Assembly: GCA_964528705.1 (NCBI GenBank)
Contig: CAZGUW010000115.1
Coordinates: 1-13,794, forward strand
Length of the DNA stretch: 13,794 bases
Direction: 5' to 3'
Source of the DNA: SLRI01 sp964528705
GTDB lineage: Bacteria > Pseudomonadota > Alphaproteobacteria > Geminicoccales > Geminicoccaceae
Numbering within the stretch: the first letter of the stretch is position 1; each line of letters opens with the position of its first letter. Below the pieces are notes generated by a model. The model made no database searches. It had not been told where the DNA came from and saw nothing but the letters and a program-made list of their open reading frames with translations. Position numbers and translations under genes: made by a program. Positions 7,294 to 13,772 of the stretch are shown piece after piece.

Positions 7294-7911
7294 ATGGCCG
7301 ACCCGCGCTACGCCGTGCTCTATGCCGATCCGCCCTGGACCTTCGCGACCTACTCGCGCAAGGGCAAGGGGCGCAGCGCCGAGGCCTGGTACGACTGCAT
7401 GAGCCTCGCCGATATCAAGCGGCTGCCGGTCCGTGACCAGGCGGCGGACGACGCCATCCTGCTGATGTGGGCGACCGACCCCCTGCTGCACCGGGCCTTC
7501 GAGGTGATCGAGGCCTGGGGCTTCACCTACAAGACGGTCGGCTTCTACTGGGTGAAGCTCAACAAGTCGGCCGGCCCGCTGGTCTTCGACCGCAAGAGCT
7601 TCTTCACCGGCATGGGTTTCTGGACCCGGGCCAACCCGGAGCTCTGCCTGCTCGCCACCCGCGGCAAGCCGAAGCGGCGCTCCGCCGCGGTGCCGAAGCT
7701 GATCGTCAGCCCGCGGCGCGAGCACAGCCGCAAGCCCGACGAAGCCTATGAGGCCATCGAGCGGCTGGCGGCTGGCCCCTATCTCGAACTCTTCGCCCGC
7801 CAGACCCGCCCCGGCTGGGACGCCTGGGGCAACCAGCTCGGCATTCTCGACGATCCCGCCGCGTCGGGGCCCAGGCGCCGCTGGGCGGCGACCGCCTACC
7901 CCGAGAGCTGA
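7294..7911 (+). CDS. MT-A70 family adenine methyltransferase, solitary
   Basis: A 205-residue SAM-dependent methyltransferase. The catalytic DPPW motif is at residues 12-15 (LYADPPWTFATYS), followed by KGRSAEAWYDCMSLADI, a WATDP strand, FTYKTVGFYWVKLN, and the C-terminal SAM-fold signature LELFARQTRPGWDAWGNQ. In bacteria MT-A70 proteins methylate adenine N6, usually in DNA, and are frequent in prophages and other mobile DNA. ATG at 7294 is preferred because it begins just before the first beta strand and has GAGG 4 bases upstream; an earlier start at 7210 would add 28 low-complexity Arg/Pro residues. No restriction endonuclease, specificity subunit or phage gene is beside it, so it is an orphan methylase. 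The target sequence is unknown. Confidence 0.9.
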   Translation: MADPRYAVLYADPPWTFATYSRKGKGRSAEAWYDCMSLADIKRLPVRDQAADDAILLMWATDPLLHRAFEVIEAWGFTYKTVGFYWVKLNKSAGPLVFDRKSFFTGMGFWTRANPELCLLATRGKPKRRSAAVPKLIVSPRREHSRKPDEAYEAIERLAAGPYLELFARQTRPGWDAWGNQLGILDDPAASGPRRRWAATAYPES

Positions 7912-7916
7912 CCGCA

Positions 7917-7935
7917 CGACCGGGGTCGCCGGTCG
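7917..7935 (+). terminator. Possible terminator hairpin after the methyltransferase gene
   Basis: A 7-bp stem (CGACCGG/CCGGTCG, 5-base loop) starts 6 bases after the stop codon. It lacks a following T-run, so it is only a weak candidate for termination or 3' end protection. Confidence 0.3.
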
Positions 7936-8008
7936 CATCGTTGACGGACGAGCGTAGCATTGTGCCCGGATGCAGCTGATGGCGTGGTTTCACCGGGTTG
8001 ACCAGCGT

Positions 8009-8072
8009 ACGCTCCCACATGCCGAATTGACGGGTCGGCAGCGAACTGACCGGTCGGCAGTGAAGGGAGCGT
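8009..8072 (+). promoter_or_regulatory. Tandem 19-bp repeats and an inverted repeat covering the ribosome site of the acetyltransferase gene
   Basis: Two adjacent 19-base copies (8024-8042 and 8043-8061) share 16 of 19 positions; the core is TGAC[GC]GGTCGGCAG. Outside them, ACGCTCCC (8009-8016) is the exact reverse complement of GGGAGCGT (8065-8072), which contains the GGGAG ribosome site for the GTG at 8078. The arrangement could hide the ribosome site in mRNA, while the direct repeats look like twin operator sites. Function is inferred only from layout; a remnant of a mobile-element end is an alternative. Confidence 0.35.
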
Positions 8073-8077
8073 GTCTC

Positions 8078-8809
8078 GTGCCACACCAGACCTTGGCCCA
8101 GCCCGCCGCCCCATCCCAGGGCACTTCCTTTCTGGCCTATGCCCGCCAGGCCCTGAAGCCGGGGGTCCGCGGGCAGCTCGCCCGGCGGCTCAGGACCCGG
8201 CTCTGGGCCGACATTTCGGCGATCGGGTTCAGGCGCGACCTGGACGAGCCGTTCACTGCGCCCGATGCGAAGATCCCCTTGGTCATCCGCCAGCTGACCG
8301 AGGCCGACGCACCGGCCATCCTCGGCGACGACGACCCGACACTGGATGTCTTCGAGCGCTGGGAGCGAACCGCCCGTCTGCGGCTCTGGACGAACGGTCT
8401 CGGCAAGTGCTTCGCCGCCATCGCATCCGACGGCCGGCCGTGCTTCGTGCAGTGGATCTTCCTGCCCGCCGACAATGCCGGGCTGCGCGCCTATTCCGGC
8501 GACACCTTCCCCGAGCTCGCACCCGGCGAAGCCCTGGTGGAGGGCGCCTTCACGCCGGCCGCCTTCCGCGGCAAGGGTGTCATGCCGGCCGCCATGGCGC
8601 GGATCGCGCTGGAGGCGGGCAAGCTCGGTGCCCGCTACGTCCACACCTTCGTCGAGGTGGACAACATGCCCTCGCTCAAGGGCTGCATCCGCGCCGGCTT
8701 CCCGGCCTACCAGTGGCGCGAGCAGCACTGGCGCCTCATGCGCCGCCACCACGAGTTCGGCCCGCTGCCGGCCGACCTCGCCACCCGCTTCGCCGGCATG
8801 TATCGCTAG
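8078..8809 (+). CDS. GNAT-like N-acetyltransferase domain protein
   Basis: A 243-residue soluble protein. The second half carries the acetyl-CoA binding part of the GNAT fold: EALVEGAFTPAAFRGKGVMPAAM (the pyrophosphate loop RGKGVM at 164-169, with Met where Gly or Ala is usual), then ALEAGKLGARYVHTFVEVDNMPSLKGCIRAGF, which is the typical beta5 strand and the N-x-x-S-L helix. The first 70 residues are basic and not recognised. The GTG start at 8078 is chosen because AAGGGAG lies 8 bases upstream; ATG at 7970 would run through a repeat-rich leader. Substrate is unknown; GNAT enzymes acetylate amines on proteins, aminoglycosides or metabolites. Its TAG stop overlaps, in the palindrome CTAG, with the stop of the convergent DUF4197 gene. 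Confidence 0.75.
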   Translation: MPHQTLAQPAAPSQGTSFLAYARQALKPGVRGQLARRLRTRLWADISAIGFRRDLDEPFTAPDAKIPLVIRQLTEADAPAILGDDDPTLDVFERWERTARLRLWTNGLGKCFAAIASDGRPCFVQWIFLPADNAGLRAYSGDTFPELAPGEALVEGAFTPAAFRGKGVMPAAMARIALEAGKLGARYVHTFVEVDNMPSLKGCIRAGFPAYQWREQHWRLMRRHHEFGPLPADLATRFAGMYR

Positions 8810-9513
8810 GCGCGGCCGGCACCGAAGAGGGCCCGCAGGCGCACGGTCGTGCGGGCGGACGAATCGCGACGGATCGCGCGCTCCTGCTCACCCATGTAGA
8901 GGAAGAGCCCGGCGAGGCTGGAGTCCACCACGTGGCTGGTGAGCTTGCCGGTGATGCTGGGCATCAGCGGCAGGCGCGAATATTCGGCAACGAAAGCCTC
9001 GAAGGCCGCATCGGCGCCGGTCGCGACCAGGGCCGCGACGACCACAGGCTGGATCTCGTCGGCGATCTCGCTCGCCGTCTCGCTCTCGAGCAGGCGGGTC
9101 GCGGCATCGTCCGGTCCGGCCAGTATCCCCGCCGCATCCTCGATGGCGAGGCTCTGGGTCGCCGCCTGCAGCAGCGGTCGGGTCGCGGGCATCACCGATT
9201 CGGCGGCACTGTTCATGCGCCTCTCGAGCTCCTCGACGACCGGCCCCAGGCCGGCGTCGACGAGGCCCTCGCGCACCCGGTCGAGCCCGCCCGGCAGGCG
9301 GATGCGCACGATCGGGTCGTCGGCGAAGCCGCCCGGCACGCCGAGGCGCGCGATCGCCGCGTCACCCGCCATGACGAGGGCCTCGCGCAGGCCCGCGCCG
9401 ATGTCGACCGCCGCGAGCGACGCCCGGCTCGGCATGGCCATCGCCGGTGCCGCCAGCGCCGCGGCGCCGAGCGCCAGGCCGAGCAGCAGGCCGCGACGGC
9501 GCATCTCAGCCAT
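8806..9513 (-). CDS. DUF4197 family exported protein
   Basis: About 235 residues with an N-terminal signal peptide (MAEMRRRGLLLGLALG through APAMA), suggesting a periplasmic location; the RRR before the hydrophobic core leaves a Tat route open. The mature part matches DUF4197: GLREALVMAGDAAIARLG, GGFADDPIVRIRLPGGL, a LEERRMN-like segment (LERRMNSAAE), IEDAAGILAGPDDAATRLL and a helical C-terminal half. No molecular function is established for the family that I know of. ATG at 9513 overlaps the stop of the upstream epimerase gene by 8 bases (ATGGCTGA); ATG at 9504, one base past that stop, is an equal alternative. Either way translation is coupled, and this is the last gene of the leftward cluster. 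Its stop shares a CTAG with the convergent acetyltransferase. Confidence 0.85.
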   Translation of the reverse strand: MAEMRRRGLLLGLALGAAALAAPAMAMPSRASLAAVDIGAGLREALVMAGDAAIARLGVPGGFADDPIVRIRLPGGLDRVREGLVDAGLGPVVEELERRMNSAAESVMPATRPLLQAATQSLAIEDAAGILAGPDDAATRLLESETASEIADEIQPVVVAALVATGADAAFEAFVAEYSRLPLMPSITGKLTSHVVDSSLAGLFLYMGEQERAIRRDSSARTTVRLRALFGAGRA

Positions 9514-10429
9514 CCGTCCCGGCGAGCCAGTCGGCATAGCGCCGGATCCCCTCCTCCAGGCCGACTGCCGGGCGGAAGCCCAGGTCGGATTCGGCGGCGC
9601 GGAGGTCGAATTGCGCCTGGCGATCGTCGACCGGGTCCGCCCCGGGCTCGAGCGTCAGGCTGGCGCCCGGCACGATCCCGCCGATCACGCCCGCAATCTC
9701 GCCAAGCGTCACGCGCGTGCCGCCATTGACGTTGTAGGCGCGCTGGCGCGGCCGCCTGGCGTCCAGCGCCAGGACGAGTGCGCGGGCCACGTCGTCCACA
9801 TGAACATACTGGCGGTGATGATCGGCGCCGAACGGCAGATGGAAGGGCCGGCCCGACCGGGCGTGCTGCAGCATGTCGCGAATGGCGCAGTCGGTCGTTC
9901 GCCGCGGGCCATAGACCCAGCCGATCCGCAAAGCGAGGCCGTCGACGTCGAATTGCTCGGCATAGCCGTCAACCAGCGCCTCGCCCGCAGCCTTGCTGGC
10001 GCCGTAGACACTGGTGGGGTGCAGCGGCGTCGCCTCGGGCACGGGGTCCAGCCCGTCGGGCGTGTTGCCGTAGGCGCTGACCGACGAGCAGAAGACGAAG
10101 CGCCGCACCCGATAAAGCCTCGCCAGCTCCAGCATGTTGGCCGTGCCGGTGATGTTGACGGCGACCATGGCCGCCGGGTCGTCGGCCGCCACCATGGGGC
10201 CGGAGAAAGCCCCGCAATGCAGGATGCCGTCGAAGCCGCCATGCTCCAGCGCCAGGGCGTGCAACCGGTGCACGGCGGTGACATCGCCGGCGAGCACCGG
10301 CCGCCCGGCCACCTCGCCGGCGACGCGATCGACCGCGACGACCGGCCGGCCCGCCTCCTCGAGCGCCGCCCGCGCGGCGTTGCCGATCAGTCCGAGGGCG
10401 CCGGTGACGAGGACGGGGCGTCCGGACAT
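9506..10429 (-). CDS. NAD(P)-dependent epimerase/dehydratase (extended SDR)
   Basis: A 307-residue extended short-chain dehydrogenase. The Rossmann nucleotide loop TGALGLIG is at residues 9-16, the SSVSAYG segment at about 115-121 gives the catalytic Ser, and YGASK at 142-146 gives the catalytic Tyr142 and Lys146. RIGWVYGP, QYVHVDDVARALVLAL and YNVNGGTRVTLGE complete the substrate-domain pattern. Enzymes of this group epimerise, dehydrate or oxidise nucleotide sugars or sugar acids in the cytoplasm; the exact reaction is not evident. It follows the aldo/keto reductase stop by 10 bases and overlaps the DUF4197 start, so it belongs to a four-gene operon of two other predicted NAD(P)-linked proteins. 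Confidence 0.9.
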   Translation of the reverse strand: MSGRPVLVTGALGLIGNAARAALEEAGRPVVAVDRVAGEVAGRPVLAGDVTAVHRLHALALEHGGFDGILHCGAFSGPMVAADDPAAMVAVNITGTANMLELARLYRVRRFVFCSSVSAYGNTPDGLDPVPEATPLHPTSVYGASKAAGEALVDGYAEQFDVDGLALRIGWVYGPRRTTDCAIRDMLQHARSGRPFHLPFGADHHRQYVHVDDVARALVLALDARRPRQRAYNVNGGTRVTLGEIAGVIGGIVPGASLTLEPGADPVDDRQAQFDLRAAESDLGFRPAVGLEEGIRRYADWLAGTDG

Positions 10430-10439
10430 GCCCGACCGC

Positions 10440-11450
10440 CTACCCGACCACCGGCCGGCGGCCCTCGATCGGGTAGGCCGGATCGTTGTAGCCCGGCGTG
10501 CTGGCGTGGCCCGTGGTCACCAGGCTCTCGACCAGCGCCTCGTCCTCGGCGGTGAAGGTGACGTCGAGCGCTCCCAGATAGTCCTCGAACTGCGCGATGG
10601 TCCGCGGGCCGGCGATCGGGCTCGTGACCAGGCGGTTGTTGAGCAGCCAGGCGACTGCGAACTGGCCGGGCGTGCAGCCCTTGGCCTCGGCATGGGCCTG
10701 GAGCTTGCGCGCGATCACCAGGCTCTCCTTGCGCCACTCGGTCTGCATCATGCGCGTGTCCTGGCGGCCGGCCCGGCTGTCCTCGGATGGCGGAGCGTCC
10801 GGATCGTACTTGGCGGTGAGCACGCCCCGGGCGAGCGGGCTGTAGGGTGCGACGCCGAGCCCGAAATGGCCGGAGGCCGGCAGGAGCTCCACCTCGGGCT
10901 GGCGGTTCAGCATGTTGTAGTAGGGCTGCAGCACGGCCGGCCGGTCGATGCCGGCGGCGTCGCAGAGCCGGCAGATCTCCGCGATCCGCCAGGCGCGGTA
11001 GTTGGAGAGGCCGAGATAGCGGACCTTGCCGGCGCGGATCAGGTCGGCCACCGCGCGGACGGTCTCGTCGAGCGGCGTGCGATGGTCCTCCTTGTGCAGG
11101 TAATAGACGTCGATGTAGTCGGTGCCGAGCCGGCGCAGGCTCGCCTCGCAGGCCTCGATGACCCACTTGCGGCTGAGGCCGCGGCTGTTCGGCCCGTCGC
11201 CCATGGGATTGGCGAGCTTGGTGGCGAGGATCCAGGCGTCCCGGTCGCCGGCGATCGCGGCACCGGTGATCCGCTCGCTCTCGCCGCCATTGTAGACGTC
11301 GGCGGTGTCGATGAAGTTGATCCCGGCCGTGCGCGCCATGTCGATGATCTGGTTGGAGGTCTCGGCATCGGTCCGGCCGCCGAACATCATCGTGCCGAGA
11401 CACAAGGGCGAGACCTGCAGGCCGGAGCGGCCGAGATTCCTGTATTCCAT
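10440..11450 (-). CDS. Aldo/keto reductase
   Basis: A 336-residue TIM-barrel oxidoreductase that uses NADPH or NADH to interconvert carbonyls and alcohols. It begins with the typical MEYRNLGRSGLQVSPLCLGTMMFGG. The catalytic tetrad is intact: Asp48 and Tyr53 (FIDTADVY), Lys78 (ATKLANP) and His119 (YYLHKED). GLSNYRAW, the IQ-like QPYYNMLNR, APYSPLARGVLT and SPIAGPRTIAQFEDYLGAL follow in the family order. The frame is open far upstream, but ATG at 11450 is the natural start, with AGGA 5 bases before it. It lies 11 bases after the 6PGDH-like gene and 10 bases before the epimerase gene, so it is the second gene of an operon. Substrate is unknown; a sugar or sugar-derived aldehyde would fit the neighbours. 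Confidence 0.93.
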   Translation of the reverse strand: MEYRNLGRSGLQVSPLCLGTMMFGGRTDAETSNQIIDMARTAGINFIDTADVYNGGESERITGAAIAGDRDAWILATKLANPMGDGPNSRGLSRKWVIEACEASLRRLGTDYIDVYYLHKEDHRTPLDETVRAVADLIRAGKVRYLGLSNYRAWRIAEICRLCDAAGIDRPAVLQPYYNMLNRQPEVELLPASGHFGLGVAPYSPLARGVLTAKYDPDAPPSEDSRAGRQDTRMMQTEWRKESLVIARKLQAHAEAKGCTPGQFAVAWLLNNRLVTSPIAGPRTIAQFEDYLGALDVTFTAEDEALVESLVTTGHASTPGYNDPAYPIEGRRPVVG

Positions 11451-11461
11451 GTTTCCTGCCT

Positions 11462-12238
11462 TCAAAGAATGTCGTCGGGATGAACAAAGGCGCCGCGTGG
11501 CGGCGGCGGGGTGCTCTGGTGCGCCTCGAGCGCCTCGCCGATGCCGAGCATCAGCGCCTGGGCGGTGAGCGGCACGGCCGCCTCGAGCCGCACCGCATCG
11601 TCGAGCAGCCAGCCGGCGCGGCCGAGGTCGAGCGGGCCGGTTTCGGTGCAGAAGGCAGCCTTGTCCGCTTCCGCCACCTCGCCCGGATAGGCCTCGACAA
11701 GCTGGTTGAGCTCGCCGGCGAGCTGGCGGCGCGCGGCGGTTGCCGCGGCTTCGAGCATGGCGAGGTAATGGGCGAAACCGGCGCCCGCGACCGGCCGGAG
11801 CCTGCCGGGCCGCGCCCAGGCTTCCAGCACGTCCGTGGTCAGCTTCAGCCCCTTGGCGTCGCCCGAAACGACGAGCGCGGTGCCGTCGGGACCCGCGAGG
11901 CGCGCCATGTCCTGGTAGAAGAGCGAGCGGTGACGCATCCGGCGGTAGCGGCGGAGCGTGTCGCCCCAATAGCTCGCGGTCGCGTCGATCACGACGTCGC
12001 CCGGCTCCATCGTCTGGTAGGCCTGGTCGATGACGGCATCGACCGCCGCACCGGGCGGCATGTCCAGCACGTAGCGACGCGGGTAGTCGAGCGCCTCGAG
12101 AAAGCCTTCGTAGGCCTCGACCTGCTCGAAGCCGGAGTCAGCGGCGATGTCACCGGCGGCACAGCCGACCACGGCGATGCCGACAGCCTCGAGGCTGGCA
12201 GCGACGCCCCCGCCCCCGCCGATCACTCCGACCTTCAT
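11462..12238 (-). CDS. 6-phosphogluconate dehydrogenase superfamily protein lacking catalytic motifs
   Basis: A 258-residue protein. Residues 1-125 look like the NAD(P)-binding domain of 6PGDH: KVGVIGGGGGVAAS glycine loop, PPGAAVDAVIDQ, EPGDVVIDATASYWGDTLRRYR, and GTALVVSGD. The rest resembles the small helical domain of bacterial-type 6PGDH (AGAGFAHYLAMLEAAATAAR; GWLLDDAVRLEAAVPLTAQAL). In true enzymes the substrate loop reads DGGNS and the catalytic helix contains KMVHN; here they are DATAS (85-89) and AMLEA (160-164), so the catalytic Lys and Asn are gone. It is therefore a diverged enzyme with a different substrate or a non-catalytic homologue. ATG at 12238 starts the first strand; GGGAG lies 12 bases upstream. 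First gene of the leftward redox cluster. Confidence 0.7.
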   Translation of the reverse strand: MKVGVIGGGGGVAASLEAVGIAVVGCAAGDIAADSGFEQVEAYEGFLEALDYPRRYVLDMPPGAAVDAVIDQAYQTMEPGDVVIDATASYWGDTLRRYRRMRHRSLFYQDMARLAGPDGTALVVSGDAKGLKLTTDVLEAWARPGRLRPVAGAGFAHYLAMLEAAATAARRQLAGELNQLVEAYPGEVAEADKAAFCTETGPLDLGRAGWLLDDAVRLEAAVPLTAQALMLGIGEALEAHQSTPPPPRGAFVHPDDIL

Positions 12239-12269
12239 TCCCGATGCTCCCGTTATCGCGCACACCGGG

Positions 12270-12297
12270 AAAATACGGGCCGACCGGGCCGGCCCGT
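12270..12297 (-). terminator. Rho-independent terminator after the 57-aa exported peptide gene
   Basis: An 8-bp GC-rich stem (ACGGGCCG/CGGCCCGT, 7-base loop) is followed on the minus strand by ATTTT. It begins 33 bases beyond the stop at 12331. The T-run is short, but this is the most terminator-like structure in the window. It would separate the small gene from the 6PGDH-like operon, whose promoter must then lie between about 12239 and 12270 or come from read-through. Confidence 0.55.
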
Positions 12298-12330
12298 GTC
12301 AAGGATGACGCGAAGACCGATCGACGCGGA

Positions 12331-12504
12331 TCAGCCCTGCTCGTCGGTCTCCGGCAGACGCACCGGCGTGCTCTGGGCCGGCGGCGTCGAGTTCGTCGCC
12401 TCGGCGAAGACGTCGGAGGACTTGGCGCTCTCGTAGGTGCAGGCCCAGGCCGAGCTTGCGGCGAGACCCAGGATGGCGGCGCAGGCAATCGCAGCGAAAC
12501 GCAT
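12331..12504 (-). CDS. Small secreted hypothetical protein, 57 aa
   Basis: MRFAAIACAAILGLAASSAWA is a clear Sec signal peptide with an AWA cleavage site. The mature peptide is only about 36 residues, starting CTYESAKSSDVFAEATNS and ending in a Thr/Pro-rich, acidic tail. The Cys after the cleavage site does not sit in a proper lipobox, so a soluble periplasmic peptide is likelier than a lipoprotein. The ATG at 12504 has GGGAG 8 bases upstream. A terminator follows, so it can be a single-gene unit. I do not recognise the family. The next gene upstream on the same strand also encodes a tiny exported protein. Confidence 0.65.
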   Translation of the reverse strand: MRFAAIACAAILGLAASSAWACTYESAKSSDVFAEATNSTPPAQSTPVRLPETDEQG

Positions 12505-12584
12505 CGTCGTTCTCCCGTCTGTTGGACGCACCCTGGAGAATTGACTCGATTTGCGAGCGACGCAAGTGCGGCCGACGGGGTTCC

Positions 12585-12764
12585 TCAGCAGCGGCCCTTC
12601 CTGGCCTGTCCCGGCGGACAGAACCTGCCGGTGTCGCTGCCCACGTCGATCTCGACGGCCGGGCTGGACTCGACCTCGATCTTCGGCGGGGTGACGCGCG
12701 CGGTGCACGCGGCGAGGGTCAGAAGACTGAGAGCAAGGACGGCGACAACAGGGTCAGAACTCAT
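12585..12764 (-). CDS. Small lipoprotein, 59 aa
   Basis: The frame reads MSSDPVVAVLALSLLTLAAC, a short lipoprotein signal peptide with lipobox LAAC at residues 17-20, then a 39-residue mature part: TARVTPPKIEVESSPAVEID and the Cys-flanked tail FCPPGQARKGRC. AGGAG stands 9 bases before the ATG, and a GATAAT box at 12796-12801 could be the promoter -10. Lipidation of Cys20 would anchor it to the inner or outer membrane. The CPPGQA-K-G-C tail recalls endings of other small proteobacterial exported proteins, but I cannot name a function. It precedes the 57-aa peptide gene by 80 bases on the same strand. Confidence 0.7.
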   Translation of the reverse strand: MSSDPVVAVLALSLLTLAACTARVTPPKIEVESSPAVEIDVGSDTGRFCPPGQARKGRC

Positions 12765-12795
12765 TCATACCATCTCCTGCAAGCCCACATCTTGG

Positions 12796-12801
12796 ATTAT
12801 C
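12796..12801 (-). promoter_or_regulatory. Possible -10 box for the small lipoprotein gene
   Basis: GATAAT on the minus strand matches five of six positions of the sigma-70 -10 consensus and would place the start of transcription about 25 bases before the ATG, just ahead of the AGGAG ribosome site. No good -35 hexamer is found at the usual distance. Confidence 0.3.
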
Positions 12802-13019
12802 TAGCAGCAGCGCCCTAAGAATTGGTTAGCAACCATCTCAACCGCACTTTTGTTCGTAGCTGCATCTCCCGTCTGCGAGCGGCAAAACATGGCCCATATG
12901 CGGCCATGATAAAAAGGATCAAGAAAAATCCTGATGCTGCGCCAGACACCTACATAGAAACTCCTCTGTCACCAGCACCAAACGAGGTGATCGAATCTGC
13001 TATCTGCTATTTTCTGCCA
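12802..13019. other. AT-rich intergenic stretch at a composition boundary
   Basis: Base composition changes here from GC-rich to AT-rich. A 47-codon rightward frame (12906-13049) exists but has no ribosome binding site and no recognisable sequence, so it is not called as a gene. No repeat, tRNA end or integrase site was seen. Confidence 0.4.
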
Positions 13020-13727
13020 TCAAATAACACACCTCTTCATCAATCTTGATAATTGAAATAAGAATTTGATCGAACTTTCATTCTCCGGGTACTCGCGATA
13101 TATGGACTGCAATAGATATTTGTTTCTCGCTAATCGAAAATTTATAATATTAAGTGAATCATTCATACGCTTTCTATTCAAGCCAGTAACAATCGCATCG
13201 CTATCAAATCGAGCATAATCAAAAAGCGATGATGCTCTTGCATATATTTCTAAGTTCAAAATAATTAAGCGATAAAAATTGTGCGGCCCAAAGAAAACAT
13301 CTTCAGCCCTCCATCCCAAGAGGCGTGAAGAACGGACTTGTTGCCCCTGCAGTATTAAAGAAAGTTGCCTCGCGAGATCATCATTGCCAAGTTCAACAGA
13401 TTCCTTCACAATTTGCAGAGAGTGCATCGACAACGTAGCAATGGATACTGAAGACAGCAAGTCTGCATAGCTTTCTCTGTCACTCCCCAACATTTTTTCA
13501 AGCAAATCGGCACAATCTTTGCATTGATTACAAATTTCTTCCAATGGGACCACCAGGAATGCACGAGAAGCACGGAGGCGAGCTTCTCGTTGCTTCGCAG
13601 AGTGCCGACTCTGCAAGTATATCTGACAAGACATCACAATAACTGTTATAATAGCGCCGATAAGCGCCAACAACCCAGCAGCCAAAGTCTGCCAAGTATA
13701 AAGGAAGTTAACAAATTTCTCTAACAT
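13020..13727 (-). CDS. Membrane-anchored hypothetical protein in AT-rich DNA
   Basis: A 235-residue protein with one strong N-terminal membrane segment (about residues 14-38, TLAAGLLALIGAIITVIVM) followed by a basic stretch (RHSAKQREARLRASR) and a mostly helical soluble domain of about 190 residues. By the positive-inside rule the soluble domain should face the cytoplasm. CNQCKDC at 66-72 gives three evenly spaced Cys, which might bind a metal or may simply be a helix face. The ATG at 13727 has no evident ribosome site. Codon use is AT-rich (roughly 40% G+C by eye), unlike every other gene here, pointing to recent transfer. The TM-WQTLAAGLLALIGA layout resembles uncharacterised accessory proteins of proteobacteria; I cannot assign a function. 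Confidence 0.65.
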   Translation of the reverse strand: MLEKFVNFLYTWQTLAAGLLALIGAIITVIVMSCQIYLQSRHSAKQREARLRASRAFLVVPLEEICNQCKDCADLLEKMLGSDRESYADLLSSVSIATLSMHSLQIVKESVELGNDDLARQLSLILQGQQVRSSRLLGWRAEDVFFGPHNFYRLIILNLEIYARASSLFDYARFDSDAIVTGLNRKRMNDSLNIINFRLARNKYLLQSIYREYPENESSIKFLFQLSRLMKRCVI

Positions 13728-13744
13728 ATTATTTTACATAAACC

Positions 13745-13772
13745 GGCGGGAGACAAAAATAAGCCTCCCGCC
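13745..13772. other. 8-bp inverted repeat upstream of the AT-rich membrane gene
   Basis: GGCGGGAG and CTCCCGCC pair perfectly around a 12-base AT-rich loop. It is a GC-rich dyad in otherwise AT-rich DNA, 18 bases before the start of the leftward gene. It may be a terminator of a gene beyond the window or an operator; no clean T-run follows on either strand. Confidence 0.35.

Noticed and set aside
7936..8077. Possible remnant of an insertion sequence between the methyltransferase and acetyltransferase genes
   Set aside because: Short direct and inverted repeats are present, but no transposase fragment or target duplication could be recognised; a nucleotide search would be needed.
8939..10555. 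A 538-codon rightward frame opposite the DUF4197 and epimerase genes
   Set aside because: It spans two well supported leftward genes and shows no domain of its own.
10440..11969. Extension of the aldo/keto reductase by 173 residues upstream of 11450
   Set aside because: The added part is Arg/Pro-rich wrong-frame reading of the 6PGDH-like gene, and ATG at 11450 has a good ribosome site and the canonical N-terminus.
12822..13049. A 75-codon rightward frame (TTG start) or its 47-codon ATG version from 12906
   Set aside because: No ribosome binding site, no recognisable sequence, and its end overlaps the convergent membrane gene; open frames of this length are expected by chance.
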